64,000 nucleotides of DNA from Phlebotomus papatasi (GCF_024763615.1 NC_077224.1:74534712-74598711); one strand, 5' to 3'; numbered from the stretch's first letter, positions 1-12,662 are shown. Translations and numbers: made by a program. Notes: generated from the letters alone by a model not told the origin.

Positions 1-2035
1 ATTAGCCTCATAATTATACCTCAGAAAATTCCTCAAAAACCTCTACAAAAAATTTAAAATTTAGTGGCGATTTTTACACAGTTGCATTGGTTTGTTTAGT
101 TACGTACAAAACATTTTCACCTATGTATGCCTGAATTTTACCGTAAACATTACACTGGATACAAAAATTTGCATATCAGTGTTTAGAGGGAACGTTCATC
201 TACTTGCTTTCGCCGTTTGTAAAAGGTATCATGCGTTTTAAGATTGGACTTACACTACTTTTCTGAAAGATGTTATTGTGATATTTGGAAAATCATTTTT
301 TTTTTTTCAATCTGTCTTATGGAATATATTTTGAACATCTCTGATACCGAAAATGACACATGACGGAGTGAAATATGGAAAATACCACTTGAAAACAAAG
401 AAAATTGAACGAGAAATGCACTGAAGTGGTAATGAAAGAATCACATCTGCCATAAGTAGTTTGAAGTGACAAAAGTAAAATAAAAGCATCTGATGAGGTC
501 AAATTTTGCTGAAAAAGTGTGTCTTTTTTTCTAGCTTTTTGTGAAAAATGTTTAATATCCCTATTTCCTTGTGAATATATTCAATGGAGTTTCTGGATGG
601 GTCAAATATTCCAAACCGGTGTGCACGGTGTGACCAAAAAAGGAGTTGCCAAAATCGGTCAATTAGTTTTGATTGATATCTTTGCGAAGCTGCAAAAATT
701 CAATTTTCCCTCACTGCAAAGGTAGTAGGGGAAAGTGACCACATGCTTGATACTGTAAAATGATGTCCAAGGTTTGTGATTTTTTTCTGATTAACACACA
801 AACCGAAGCGATTCTTCCACTATGACAAAAAAATGTCTCACTTATTAGGTTCATAGTCCTACCTCAAATAGTTCCTGGAAATCCTTAGATTTTCCTCAAG
901 AAGAAAATGAAAATTCAGTGGCGACTTTTATACAAGTCGGGTCCGGGGCCTTCCTGTATAATAATTGATTCGACAAATCGGAGGCCTATTTTCACTGCAA
1001 AAATTTCACCGGATACAAAGAATTGCACATCAATATTAAGACGGAACTCTAATCTATCTGCTTGAATCGTTTGTACGACTGGTTATTAGTTTTAAAATCA
1101 CTTTTATGTAATTTTTCTAAGCCGTGTTTTTATGACATTAGGGCACTAGCGAAAACCATTTTTCACTCTGAGCCCATTAAAATGTCATTCTGCAACCTTA
1201 AAATTCACGCAACAGGGTTGAAGGCTATGTCAATTGTCGATAAAATTGGCGGATTACAATAGGTGTAATTATGAAAGAATCACATCTAATGATAGAGTTG
1301 CCACAATTAAATTATCATTCATGGACCCTTTTTAAAATATAGGATGGACACAGGTAAAATTTATGAATTTGTCACCACCCACAAAAACAGTGTTCCCAAG
1401 TAAAAATATTTTTACATAAATTTAAATACTGATGAACCCTCTATGTGCCTATGATAGTAGTTTTCTGAACAGCGACATTAATTAAGAAATACTTATAAAA
1501 TATCATGTATCAAAATTACAGTTTTGGACCTATTTTAGTTTTTTGCTTCGGGAAACTAGGAAAAAAGAGCTAGGATCCTAATTTTTTTTAGGAAATGTGA
1601 GGCTTAGCACTAGCTATAGAAATATATTGCGATAAGTCATAACTATTTATTAACATAGAAAATAAATAGTTATTATTAAGCTTGGATCGTATCAAGCATG
1701 GTCACTTTCCCCTAATGTTTTTGCATTTTTGTTTACCCATAAGAACGATTCCTTTTCTAGCAAAACATTTTTACGGTAAATATTAACCCTGATAAACCCT
1801 CTATAACTCGTAATAGTTGTTTCGTCAAAAACAAACATTTTAAATGCAATAAATGCATAAAATATTGCACATCGAAATTGTAATTTAGGGTCTATTTGTA
1901 ATTTTTGCTTTTTGAAGCTATGAAAAATCGCCTAAGATACCACGTTTGTCAAGAAGTATGAGGTTTCGGACTAGCTATTACAGTATATGATAATGGATTG
2001 GGTTAATTTAGTAACTTAGAAAAAAATTAACTTTC
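1..2035. mobile_element. Old diverged family-A element, split by a younger family-A copy
   Basis: Two blocks, about 1-725 and 1715-2035, resemble the left and right parts of the intact element at 728-1712 but are clearly more diverged. Shared landmarks on the left are a 'cagtggcga'-like stretch followed by a 'tacaaa..ttgcac' block, and on the right a 'gaaccctctat' block followed by an 'actagctat' block. The outer ends are not visible: the left end runs off the window and the right end fades near 2035. No coding potential is seen. Confidence 0.5.
728..1712. mobile_element. Family-A TIR element, 985 bp, TA target duplication
   Basis: The element begins GGGGAAAGTGACC and ends in the reverse complement, GGTCACTTTCCCC. 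The terminal inverted repeats are about 24 bp and also share the next bases (GCTTGATAC / GTATCAAGC). It is flanked by TA at 726-727 and 1713-1714. There is no long ORF, so it is non-autonomous. A near-identical copy lies inverted at 30356-31338. TA duplication and terminal inverted repeats point to the Tc1/mariner/pogo group (inference). Confidence 0.85.
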
Positions 2036-4350
2036 ATCAATTCATCAATTCAATTTCATCAATTTATTTAATTTAAAATAGGACAAACTGTCCTCTGTAC
2101 AAAAGTGTCCCTATACAAAAAGTAAGGTAAATTAGGAGCCTGCAGAGGCAACATGATTCAGGATAAGCCCCCTCTTTCGCTCTCTGGGCAAAGTGTTCCA
2201 GAGTATGAAAGATAAAGTGGATGCGGCGAAGGATTCCTACCCCTAGAGTGAATGACCAATGCATGAAACTTTTTCACTGACTTGCAACATTACGAAGCTG
2301 TAAAATCTTTCCCTACTTAATAAAATTTTTAGAATATTTTATAAACCTAATAAATATGTTGTCAGTGATCAAAACATGGATACAATTAGAAAGGAAGAGT
2401 AATAAAAAATTATTTTTTCTTGCATTTATTAGTCAATTCCGTATTTTCAACAAATTTTCCAAAAGTATTTTACGATTTTATGCAAATAAAATGTCATCTA
2501 AATATTCCTGATGCATTGTAATATAACATGATGGCCGTAAAGTTCAAGATTTGGCAAAAAGTTCAAAAGCTCCACTTGACTTTCAAGTCCCTTGGCATGC
2601 ATACAGATTGTTCATGGCTTAAAATGAGCACCCGTAAATTTCAATCATGTTAAAGAGTTTATAGTAAGTTTTATTAGATGCCAAATGGGGTGTAAACTTT
2701 CATGGCTTTCGCTCTTGATCGTCGAATCAAGACCAAATTGATTTTCCTCCCTCTTCAAAAGTCTGGAAAATCACTTTTCTGACGACAGATAGATTGCAAC
2801 TTGTCCATTTCCGGGAGTGAAAATGATGGAAATGCAGTGTCCAAATTGTGATATTGTGGATAGTCTGCAATTTTGTGGTGGAATTCTCCCAGGGCATTGC
2901 CTCCTTGAATCTATTTCTCATCCTGTCTCCAGTACAACTGCTCTCAAATTGCAGTATGGAGAAAAGTTTTTGGATAAAATGGTAGAGTCATTTGAAGTGC
3001 AATTCAATTGAATTTTGAGTATATCCTGGGAGAATTTATAAAATTTAGATGAGGTTCTAATTTACCAAACTAACCACGGTTATATTTTAATGCAAAAAGC
3101 ATTTTAAATGAAGTATAAATCTACATATTTCCCAGGTTACACTGTGATTTAAATATTTAACGATATACCAAACCCCAAAGCGTAATTATCTTTAAGGTAA
3201 AAGTATTCCCTTGAGATGTAAAGTGAAAATGCCTGGGAAAAATTGATAACTAAGAAATTTTATAGTCAAAAACATAAAATTTATGAATATTCCTTGCCCT
3301 TGATTCACTTTACGATTTACTCGTGATGGCCCTCTAAAGTCCTTTTGTGGTTTCCCTTGATGGAATGGGATTTGATCTCTATGAACAACTGCCCAATTTT
3401 CCCTCCATAAAAGCATCTTCGAGTCGTGGTCGCACAAATAAAGCCAGAGAGCCCTTATTTGGAGCATTAAATGAGGTGGAAAATGCACGTGATTATCTCT
3501 TGGACGCTGATGGATGGTGCCTAGACTCCCAGCTTTATTACATACTTCCTGTCTCGAAGATGGGTGATCTATGGGTGTCGGAGGAAATTGCTGGAAATGC
3601 TTTTTGGTGCCGGGAAAAAAGACATGTGGAGATTTACAGTATACAAAGTGATTCATATTGGAGATTTTCCAGAGCACAGAAAAAATTGTACACAGGCTCT
3701 ACGCATTAGCCAAGCCATGTGCAGAAAAAAACCTCTGACACAGATGAAATTTATCAGTAAAGCTATCTTTTCCGCCACACCAGACTCAATCTCGGAAGTC
3801 CCCTAATGCTTTCTCAAAAATTATTATCATTTTGGTCCTATTGTATGCGGAAAATTGAAATAAGGGGAAATTATCTCAATATACCAAAAAAAAATTTTAA
3901 AAAATACCAGATTAATGCTGAATTTCTTGAGAATTTAATCCTAGATGTCACTAGCTCAAATCAACTCAAATTTAATTTTTTTTAAACTCAAATTTTAATA
4001 GAAAACAAACAACGGAACTTTTATTATAATTTTTAAGGTGAGAGATTAGATTTACTGCTCGAATTTCACAGAAAGAGCAATATACATATATTAATCCCTA
4101 CACTTTTTACCTCATAAAATTTCCACCTTAAACCCCTCAGAGAACACTTTTCTGAACATATCTTTGCGTTTCAGACGATTAGGGTAAAATGAGGTAATTT
4201 GCAACCATTTACAATTTGGGACATTTCAGATTTTCTCATTGTTTCAGATGAGCAAAGAGAAAACAAAGACCGCGAAATAGAAGAAAAAGACAACTTAGAA
4301 GAAAAGGAACAGCTTTTCTTCCTTTTGAATCTCTAAAACAGTGAGAAGAT
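2036..4350. other. Intergenic or intronic sequence, no supported gene
   Basis: No gene is recognised. 3192-3677 is open on the minus strand (161 codons) and overlaps a 120-codon plus-strand frame at 3347-3709. Neither product resembles a known family and neither shows splice-site logic. 2700-3800 is less AT-rich and free of visible repeats, so it may be a conserved non-coding block. That is a guess that only comparison with a related species would test. Confidence 0.4.
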
Positions 4351-4399
4351 CACAAAATGTCCCAAGTTGTAAATGGTTCCAAATTACCTTATTTTACCC

Positions 4400-4740
4400 T
4401 ATTGGGAAAAATGTTTCACTGTTTGCCTGTGCGTCTATCCGCCCGTCCGTTACCAGTTACCATACCTAGAGCCCAAACGGTCAGAGATAGAGACTTGGAA
4501 CCTTTAAAGAACCCCCCCCCCCCGCTCCCTCATAATTCTACCCTGGGACCATTAACATTATCGCTCTCATTGCTCCACATCTCCCCTTCTAGAAACGTAC
4601 TAGAAAACGCGAACTACAGTTTCATGCATTTGTGGATATGTTTTAGACATTATCCAGGCGAACATTTAGTCCTTATACGAGAATACCATTGAATCATTCC
4701 TAATAACGGTTTTTTTTAAAAGGTCCAAGGTTAAAAACGC
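4400..4740 (-). repeat. Fragment of a dispersed insect repeat
   Basis: Contains a 'gcccaaacggtcagagata' block, a C-run at 4511-4521 and a 'ctgggaccatta' block. Equivalent blocks recur in reverse orientation near 62115-62210 and 55990-56045, and in part at 25170-25200. The 'cgcccgtccgt' stretch at 4440 corresponds to the position where minisatellites expanded in the related copies at 41101 and 43336. The 111-codon frame at 4357-4692 lies across this repeat and is not credible as a gene. Confidence 0.5.
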
Positions 4741-4923
4741 ACTAGAAAGCGTATTTCTCAACTGATATCATGCTTAAGCTCATTGGAAAGGTCTTGAAAT
4801 TCCTGTTAAGCCTGAATCTATTCTAAATCGTTAGAATCGGTAATATACTATTTCACAACCGATAACTAATTTTATTCGAAATTCAATTATGTTAGTCCTG
4901 AGATATTTTGAGCAATTTTTTAA

Positions 4924-5061
4924 CCCTTTAAGGATGATTGCGTCACCAGTGACCAAAAATGTTTTTTTTCCGACGGCCGTCTTCAAGTATGTTTTGTTCT
5001 AAAAAGTCAGAAAAAGTGATTTTTCTGACCCTCGATTTTTGACCTTCTCATCCTAAAAGGG
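4924..5061. mobile_element. TTAA-flanked piggyBac-like MITE, 138 bp
   Basis: Ends are CCCTTTAAGGATGA and TCATCCTAAAAGGG, flanked by TTAA at 4920-4923 and 5062-5065. CCC-starting termini with an exact TTAA duplication are diagnostic of the piggyBac group. At 138 bp it is non-autonomous. The right-hand TTAA is shared with the next element. Confidence 0.8.
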
Positions 5062-5065
5062 TTAA

Positions 5066-5577
5066 CCCTTTAACGACGAGACACTTTTTACGGACTCAAA
5101 ATCAACAACAAAAATTAAACTAGGAAGCATAATCAATGATAAGTCTTATATCCTTGAAAAGTCCAACAGAGTCTGATTCGGTGTATTTTGTGCTTCTATG
5201 AACGATAGGGACAAAAATAGCCTAAAAATTTAAGTAATTTTTCTGACAATACCAATGAATAATATTTTTCGCTTTAATGAAAAATATTACGTATGGAGTA
5301 TTGTAGTTTTTATTTCCAAAAGGGTTTTTCTTAAAAAATATTAGAAGTATAAAAAAATAAATAAAATAAATTATGAATTTGAGAATTTAAAAATTCGCCA
5401 TTTTGAGCTTAAATAATTATTATATGGCAAATAGCTAGATACTTGCAAAAAATATTCTAAATTCCTTCAACCTTATACTTTACAATTATGTACAGACATA
5501 AGAAAAAAATAACTTTGGGTAGTCAGGAAAAATTATTTTCTTTATGGGATACCGGTGTTCCAATCGTTCTTAAAGGG
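5066..5577. mobile_element. TTAA-flanked piggyBac-like MITE, 512 bp
   Basis: Begins CCCTTTAACGACGAGAC directly after the TTAA at 5062-5065 and ends ATCGTTCTTAAAGGG. The right flank is TTAG, a one-base decay of TTAA. A second copy, inverted and carrying two nested insertions, is at 36095-37311. No ORF of note. This uninterrupted copy serves as the empty-site reference for the nested one. Confidence 0.8.
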
Positions 5578-5581
5578 TTAG

Positions 5582-6505
5582 GTGATTTATAAATCGGTTC
5601 AAATCGGTTGTGAACCGGATAAACAGATAAGTAATTTTTGTTTGAAAATCAATTCTATTGCTCTTATAATTATTTTAGTTTTGTATTTAAAAGTGATGAG
5701 CACAAGCACTGCACTATTTACTTGTAATTCTTTTAAATGGGTTTTTAAGATATATTTTCTCCTTTATTTGAATATGTTTTGTGTATGGATGATCCAATTT
5801 AATGGCGTGTTCTAGTTTGCAAAGATAAGAGATTTGACATTGCCGGTGTATGGCACAGGTTAATCCAACCATGGAATATCCCTGGGACAATCATTTGCCA
5901 CGTCAAAGACAAAATCTATTCTCTCCAGAGTAATTCTCCCTCTCCTGTTTTGTCCACTAAAACCAGAGCAGATAGATTTTGGGACTGATTGTGTCTACAC
6001 AGGAGCTACAAATAATGTTTGGCTACCTGGAATCCAAACTATCTTCTTCACTCCAAAAGCACCGTTCCCATGCTAAAATCCACAAAATCGACCATCCTCT
6101 GGAGTATGGGAAAAGAGATGAATCTATCGTCGACCCTATTTTAATATTTCATACACTCTGTCGTCTTCCCTGCATTGTCTTATCCGTTTTGTCGTTATAT
6201 ATCTTTGGGTGTGCACAGAATGGCTTTCCGATGAATGAAACACCAATTTGTGTCAGGCTTTCTGGAGAAAGTTCATTTATATTCAAGGAATCTCACATCA
6301 GTGATACACAGATGGAACTTTACAAATTTGACGATCAAGCAAATTAAGGGGTGTCGATCACCCAAAAGACAAACAATCTTCATGAATTCATAATGATATA
6401 ACATAATCCCTGACGGAAGAGGTGCGATATTCCCTGTCTTGTTTATATGAGAATTCCATGCTTCTGAATGTCTATAGTGGAAATTTGCAATTTCAAGTTC
6501 GGAAT
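5582..6505. other. No supported gene; one 122-codon frame
   Basis: A plus-strand frame at 5979-6347 encodes 122 residues with a hydrophobic stretch (ILIFHTLCRLPCIVLSVLSL) after a charged N-terminal half. I do not recognise it and see no promoter, splice or poly-A logic around it. It is most likely a chance ORF. Confidence 0.3.
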
Positions 6506-6507
6506 TA

Positions 6508-6741
6508 CAGTAGACTCTCTCTCAATTGGGCATTTGGGGCAAAATGTCAACCGGTTTATCGATAGATTTGGGCGTCAAAGCCTTTGTAAATTACACAAAA
6601 AGCGCTCAATTATAAAGGATCACGATAAAATAGGAAGAACTACAGCGAATTTGAGCAAATTAGCTTCATAATTAAATATGAAAATTGTCCACAACATTTT
6701 TCGCCCGATTTAAAAAGAGCCGATTGAGCGAGAGTCTACTG
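6508..6741. mobile_element. CAGTAGACTCTC-ended MITE, 234 bp, TA duplication
   Basis: Begins CAGTAGACTCTCTCTCAAT and ends ATTGAGCGAGAGTCTACTG, between TA at 6506-6507 and 6742-6743. CAGT-starting TIRs with TA duplication are typical of pogo/Tigger-type elements; this assignment is by end sequence only. The 67-codon frame at 6468-6671 is a chance frame across it. Confidence 0.75.
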
Positions 6742-6743
6742 TA

Positions 6744-7710
6744 GAAAAATTAATCATAAAAAGTTACGTAATTATCCAAAAATTTATACGTATTCCTGAT
6801 TTTCTAATTTTGAATAAATATTTTAAATTTGTCAAAAAAAAATCTAGGAAAATATTTTTAGTCAGTAATTTGGGAAATTTGGAACGTCAAAATATTCAGA
6901 TTGGTGTGTAAAAAATTAAAATGGTTCAAAATTTCCTTATCTTTCCCTTGCCCATAACATTTCACTTTGTACCAATTTCTCATTTTCACTTACCATTTTT
7001 ACTGAAATACTGCCCTATCGTCTGTAGCCAAAGGAACTACAATTTTCATAGTTTCGAAATAAAAATCGTAACTTTACAAAGTTTCGCATAGACGATGCCA
7101 GTAAAGTCAATTAATAATTTAAAAAAAACAACCCTAAATGATTTACAGAAAAAAAAAACAAAAAACTGATTTATCTTTATAAACACATTACACTATAACT
7201 ATAATAATAATTACAAAAATTAATTATATAAATTGGATATTTCCAAATTTCCTATTTTTTCCTATTGATTGTCTTCATTTTTTTTCCTATTACTTTTTTT
7301 TTATCAAATTTACCGAGGAGAAAATAGTTTTAATTTGGCCTAAGCTTATTAAATACGAAACAAAACGTATTTATCATTCTTCCGTTTTCATTCCGGAAAT
7401 TTGACAAAAGCATGCCGAAAAACTTGGAGCCGTTTAGTTATTAAATTATTAATTCCCTTTAGGGTGAAATATTTAATTTGAAAAATAAGGAATTATAGTT
7501 GGAAAATTTTCTAGTTTTAATTTAATGACAATCTAAATTCTAATTATACCCTACTTCTTTCCTTACCAAAAGCTAAAACACTGATCTCCAGAAGTAAAGG
7601 CCTTGTTAGACTTGAGACGACTTACTTAGCGTAATTGTATTCGAAATAATGGTTAAATCACATTTCTATCATTTTCCACTAAGCCGTCTCACGGCTTAAG
7701 TCGTAAGTGT
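6744..7710. other. AT-rich non-coding stretch
   Basis: No gene seen. 7604-7709 carries imperfect inverted 'acgacttac' / 'aagtcgtaagt' blocks related to the ends of the elements at 9446-9677 and 26154-26668. It is probably a decayed relative. Confidence 0.4.
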
Positions 7711-7711
7711 A

Positions 7712-8612
7712 GGGGAGACTGGGGCAAAAAGTCACAAATCGAAAAATTCAAAATTCAATATCTTCCAAGGTAAAAAAGACATTGACTCAAATTTTTTTCT
7801 ATAGATAGCTTCCATAGACCTTCTTCGATGTCGTAACTTTTTTAGAATTCGAACAAGGAATTTAGAAAATAAAAAATATCGAAATTTTTAGCCCTATTTT
7901 TGAAATATTTTTCTTGCAGAAGATAACAATTATTACCTACTTATTTTCCAAAATTGATGCACTGGTGAATACTTTCTAAATAATTTGGATTTTTTGAATA
8001 CGAATCCGCTATCAATTTTAGAATTTCACAAAAGTTCTTTTCTCCAGAAATCCTTTTATTAAAAATGGCCAGTTGGGGTAAAAAGTAACAAAAGGTATAG
8101 AGAAAAAAGTAACAAAAAAGCGAAGCAATTTCTGATGTTTCACGGCGAAAAGAAACGTCATTATCATGTCTCGTCGCTTGTTGTTTGCATTGGTCAAACG
8201 ATTTGCAGTCTTTTGTGTGTTTTTTTTATAAAATAGCTTGAAAAGCGCTTTTCTCGTTTTCTCACCTTTCTCGCAGAGAAAACGGTGTTTTACAAATGTG
8301 TCGATGAATAAATTTTGTATGAAAATATGTCCTCTAGGTATTTTTTCAAATTTACGGAAGCCTGTAATGAAGCGAATCAAAATATGATAATACCCAATGT
8401 CTGTTACTATTTGCCCCAGCATTTTTGAGAATACCTTTTAGAAATTGGCTCAATAAACGTATTGCCTTACAAAATAGAGGAAAATTACTTTCACAAAGTT
8501 GTAGAGCGGTAAATTTCCAATAAAAATGCGCTAATTAGAAAGTTTTGAAGCGCTCGAGTAGCTTGTAAAAAAATAAAATATCCGTTTTGTGACTTTTTGC
8601 CCCAGTCTCCCC
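7712..8612. mobile_element. Family-B TIR element copy 1, 901 bp
   Basis: Begins GGGGAGACTGGGGCAAAAAG and ends CTTTTTGCCCCAGTCTCCCC, between TA at 7710-7711 and 8613-8614. An inverted copy is at 11752-12660. The minus strand carries a 134-codon frame (8422-8018, starting MLGQIV) that is also open in the other copy. The product is rich in K, F and I and matches no transposase I know. Confidence 0.85.
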
Positions 8613-8928
8613 TATCTAGTGCATAACACTGTAAATTTGATTTAAAAAAAAAACCAAAAGGTGACTCTTGTAGAAAATTTCATGGAAATGCCCCGGGAAA
8701 TCCGACAATCCCAAAAAAGTATTAGCGAAATACGAAAAACCAATACCTCTATTAAATGCGTGATTGAGTGATCCGTGTAAAAAAGGGAAATAATCTATAA
8801 TTCGTAATTCTCGACCTTCCTGACAAATGAGTTTGGAAATACGCAATTTGATAATCCAGCAATATTTTATCCAGTATTTAATCCTAGAGTACTTTGAAAA
8901 TTATTTAATTATTTTTCCTTTAAAATAA

Positions 8929-9335
8929 GGGCAGAATCACATTGACAATAAAATGCTTGCCATAGCCTCACCGCATTTCGTTAATCTACGCATTTTCATT
9001 GCATTTCTTACGCAAATTTTCTATTACCGTATTACCTTATCTCATACTCGGTGGTACTAGGTGAAAACAGTAAAACAAAATTGAATAAATAAAACGAAAA
9101 TGCGATAAACGATCAGCAAAAAAAACTGTAAGAGAAATTTATCGCACAGTTTTTTTTGCTCAGCGTTTATCGAATTTTCGTTTGATTTCTTCAATTTTCT
9201 TATATTATTTTCACCTAGTACCACCGAGTATGAGATAAAGTAATACGGTAATTGAGAATTTGCAGGAGAATTTAAATGAAAATGCGTAAATTAACGATAT
9301 ACGGTGAGCATTTTACTGTTAATGTGATTCTGCCC
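8929..9335. mobile_element. Foldback element with TAA duplication, 407 bp
   Basis: Begins GGGCAGAATCACATT and ends AATGTGATTCTGCCC, flanked by TAA at 8926-8928 and 9336-9338. Nearly the whole length is palindromic: 'ctcatactcggtggtacta' near 9041 recurs inverted near 9218, and the two poly-A/T tracts at 9118 and 9150 face each other. A three-base T/A-only duplication fits the PIF/Harbinger group (inference). A transcript would form a long hairpin. Confidence 0.75.
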
Positions 9336-9445
9336 TAAAGCTTTGAAACATTATCCAGTATCTAATGCTATAGCAGTTTGAATTTTTTTTTAGTATTTTT
9401 TTTTTAAAATAAAGGTTTGAAACATTAGTTCGAACTCTGAGTTTT

Positions 9446-9677
9446 GTGCTGGACATACTTACGACTTAAGCAGAGAAACGACTTAACGTAATTATAATCA
9501 AAATATTGATTTGGCTAAATTCCCATCAGTTTCCCACAAAATAATCCATTTTTTGGCTTAAGTCGGGAGACGAATTACTCAGAAACTGATAGAAATGCAA
9601 TATAATTATTATTTTTTTTAATTATAATTACGTTAAGCCATCTCTCTGCTTATTTAAATCGTAAGTATATCGAGCAC
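9446..9677. mobile_element. Foldback element with acttacgac ends, ~232 bp
   Basis: Left end GTGCTGGACATACTTACGAC pairs with the right end TCGTAAGTATATCGAGCAC. Inner blocks 'cgacttaacgtaattata' and 'tataattacgttaagccat' also pair. The target duplication is unclear. End sequence is related to 26154-26668. Confidence 0.6.
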
Positions 9678-11750
9678 ATTTGTCTTTACCCTACTGCAGT
9701 CTAAGCTTAAAATTTTTAATTTCTTTTCTTACAAAAGTATATCATGATAGTGTCAGTATGATATCAAGTTTTATTAATCCTAACCCCCCACTCCCCTTCC
9801 CATAATTTACAAAATCCCATTACTGAACGGATTTACAAAATCCTGAATAAATTCTAAAGATTACAAACCCCTTAAGCTTCAACCCAAAGAACCAAAGAAT
9901 ATTGTAATCTTAAGAGTCTGTTCAAGCAGAAAAGCTAGATAATCGATTTTCAGGGATCGTTTATCGTCATAAGTGGAGGGTTAATTGTGTGCAAATGCTA
10001 GTATCTTCGAAAATTGATTGGGTGTGAAAGATCCCCCAAAGGGTGGATAGAGCAAATATTTTCTGGCTGTTTATATCTAGGGGTGACAGGCCTTTGTGTA
10101 AGAGTATGCCAGGAACATTGGGAGCTTTTAATTAAAAGCTGCCTGCATGAATGCAAAGATTTCTCGGTAGATAGAAAAGCAGAGACTAGAGGTTTTTTAT
10201 GCTCCAACAGTAACATTTTGTGCGCCTTCCTCCAAAATTCAGTGCTCATATTTAATGCATATCTTTCTAGAGCTTGGCTGAATTTATGATGGTGCCAGGA
10301 GAAATGTCTCGTGGGGATTTTCCAATCATGTTTGATATATCTTGGTTAAAGACAGTTTATGAACGGGAAAGTTTAGTGAGTGAATTTAATTCCCAACTTG
10401 ATGCATTAGCTAAATTGGACAGCATTTCTCCGCACCCTGGCACAATTTCATTACATCACAACGGCTTCCCTGGAAAACTGATAGAATTGGGATGGGATTG
10501 AAGATGTGACCTGAGACTGATTGAATACTTCCCGAAGTAACGCATGAGATTCAGCTGCTTCCAGGGGAATAAATTGATCCATTTTATGGCATTTTCCCGA
10601 CAAATTGAATTTATTGTATAGGCGATAAGGAGCAATCTATCGACTCCACACTTGTATCTCTAGCAAATGATTTTTCCAGAAGCTTTTTATTCCTTTGAAG
10701 AGGCAATTCAATGAGAAAGAGAGTTTTGACATTTTTCCCGCCCAGCTGCATCCCAGGAAAATAAAGCTCCTTTCGCGCAATTCGACACTTGAATGTCGAG
10801 AATGTTGGTGTCAGTTGGAAAAAAGTTTTTATCAGACATTTTTTCACATGAAAATCCCTTTCGAGTGAAATGTTTGAGGGCTCAAGGGGATTGATATATA
10901 GGACAACATTTAGTAAATGTGAGATTGATGGAAATCATTTAGGAGAGAGTGGCTATTAAATATTTATTATACAAATCTGCATGATGTTCCTACTAAATTA
11001 GGCGGTATATTTTAATGGTTTCTGTCGTAGAACATCTGGCAATTAATTCGGAATTAGACAAATTTAATCACCGATTGAAATATCTCTCAGATTAAGAGGA
11101 CATGAAGAATATTTCTTGAGATATCATCAAGTTGATCTTTGCAAATCCTTCTCTCGGTTCTACTTGGTATATATGAACTGTCTCGGAGAGAGTTGAACTT
11201 TAATATCTATAGGGAAAGCCCACAAGCAAGAAGCTTTGTAGAAAGCTTGTTTCAGCTTATAGGAACTGTGATTCGAATAAAAAGGCAGTCGTATTGACTT
11301 AAATGGTTTTCAACTTCTACATCCACCGCACTTGTTCAAAGGAATCTTGAAAAAACTTATGATATAGGAAATAGTATTGAACGCTAATTAAAGAAGTAAA
11401 AGATCGACAACAAATATTTTGAGGAAAATAATTGTGCTCCCTTTAAAAAAAAACATTGTAATCATTGTAATAATGCAATATTCCCAGATATAGAAATTTT
11501 GATATATTCTAAAAATCGAATTTAAATATAATTTTTAAGTGCTAATAGGTTTAATTGTATGTTTTCAATTGAGAATATTATCATTTACCATTCATAACCT
11601 TTGTTTAAACCTTTAAGGTTATTTTTTTCGAAAATAAAATAAAATAAAACAAGCTGAGATCTAAAGAATCTCAGCTAATATAATAGAGACGTCTTTGTTG
11701 AAACAAAAGTTATAGCAAGTACGCCAATTTGCGAAAAGTAGATAAATAGT
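9678..11750. other. No supported gene
   Basis: 9990-10900 is repeat-free and less AT-rich. A plus-strand frame ending at 10501 (75 codons) and a minus-strand frame at 10847-10611 (78 codons) are open, but neither is recognised and no exon boundaries are evident. The rest is AT-rich with no visible structure. Confidence 0.35.
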
Positions 11751-11751
11751 A

Positions 11752-12660
11752 GGGGAGACTGGGGTAAAAAGTCACAAAACGGATATTTTATTTTTTTACA
11801 AGCTACTCGAGCGCTTCAAAAATTTCTAATTAGCTCAGTTTTATAGGAAATTTACCGCTCTACAATTTTGTGAAAGTAATATTCCTCTATTTTGTAAGGA
11901 AATACGTTTATCGAGCCGATTTCTAAAAGGTAATTTTGTGACTATTCTCAAAAATGCTGGGGCAAATAGTATCAGACATTGGGTATTATCATATTTTGAT
12001 TCGCTTCATTACGGGCTTCGGTAAATTTGAAAAAATACCTAGAAGACATATTTTTATAGAAAATTTATTCATCTACACCCTTGTAAAACACCGTTTTCTC
12101 TGCGAGAAAAGTGAAAAGGAGAAAAGCGCTTTTCAAGCTATTTTAGAAAAAAACACACAAAAGACTTCAAATCGTTTGACCAATGCAAACAACAAGCGGC
12201 GAGACATGATAATGACGTTACTTTTCGCCGTGAGACATCAGAAATTGCTTCGCTTTTTTGTTACTTTTTTCTCTATACCTTTTGTTACTTTTTACCCAAG
12301 TGACCATTTTTAATAAAAGGATTTCTGGAGAAAAGAATCTTTGTGAAATTCTAAAATTGATAGCGGATTCGTATTCAAAGAATCCAAATTATTTAGAAAA
12401 TATTCACCAGTGCATCAATTTTGGAAAATAAGTAGGTAATAATTGTTACCATCAGCAAGGAAAATATTTCAAAAATAGGGCTATAAATTTTGATATTTTT
12501 TATTCTCTAAATTCTTTGTTCGAATTCTAAGAAACTTACGACATTGAAGTAGGTCTATGGAGGCTATCTACAGAAAAAAATTTGAGCCGCTATCTTTTTC
12601 ACCATGGAAGATATCGAATTTTGAATTTTTCGATTTGTGACTTTTTGCCCCCGTCTCCTC
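11752..12660. mobile_element. Family-B TIR element copy 2, 909 bp
   Basis: Begins GGGGAGACTGGGGTAAAAAG and ends CTTTTTGCCCCCGTCTCCTC, between TA at 11750-11751 and 12661-12662, inverted relative to 7712-8612. The frame at 11954-12313 (119 codons, MLGQIV start) corresponds to the 134-codon minus frame of copy 1. The two keep reading frame despite small indels in the middle. Confidence 0.85.
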
Positions 12661-12662
12661 TA

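Noticed and set aside
3192..3709. 161-codon minus and 120-codon plus ORFs over the same bases
   Set aside because: No recognisable domain, mutual overlap and no promoter or splice context. Left as unsupported.
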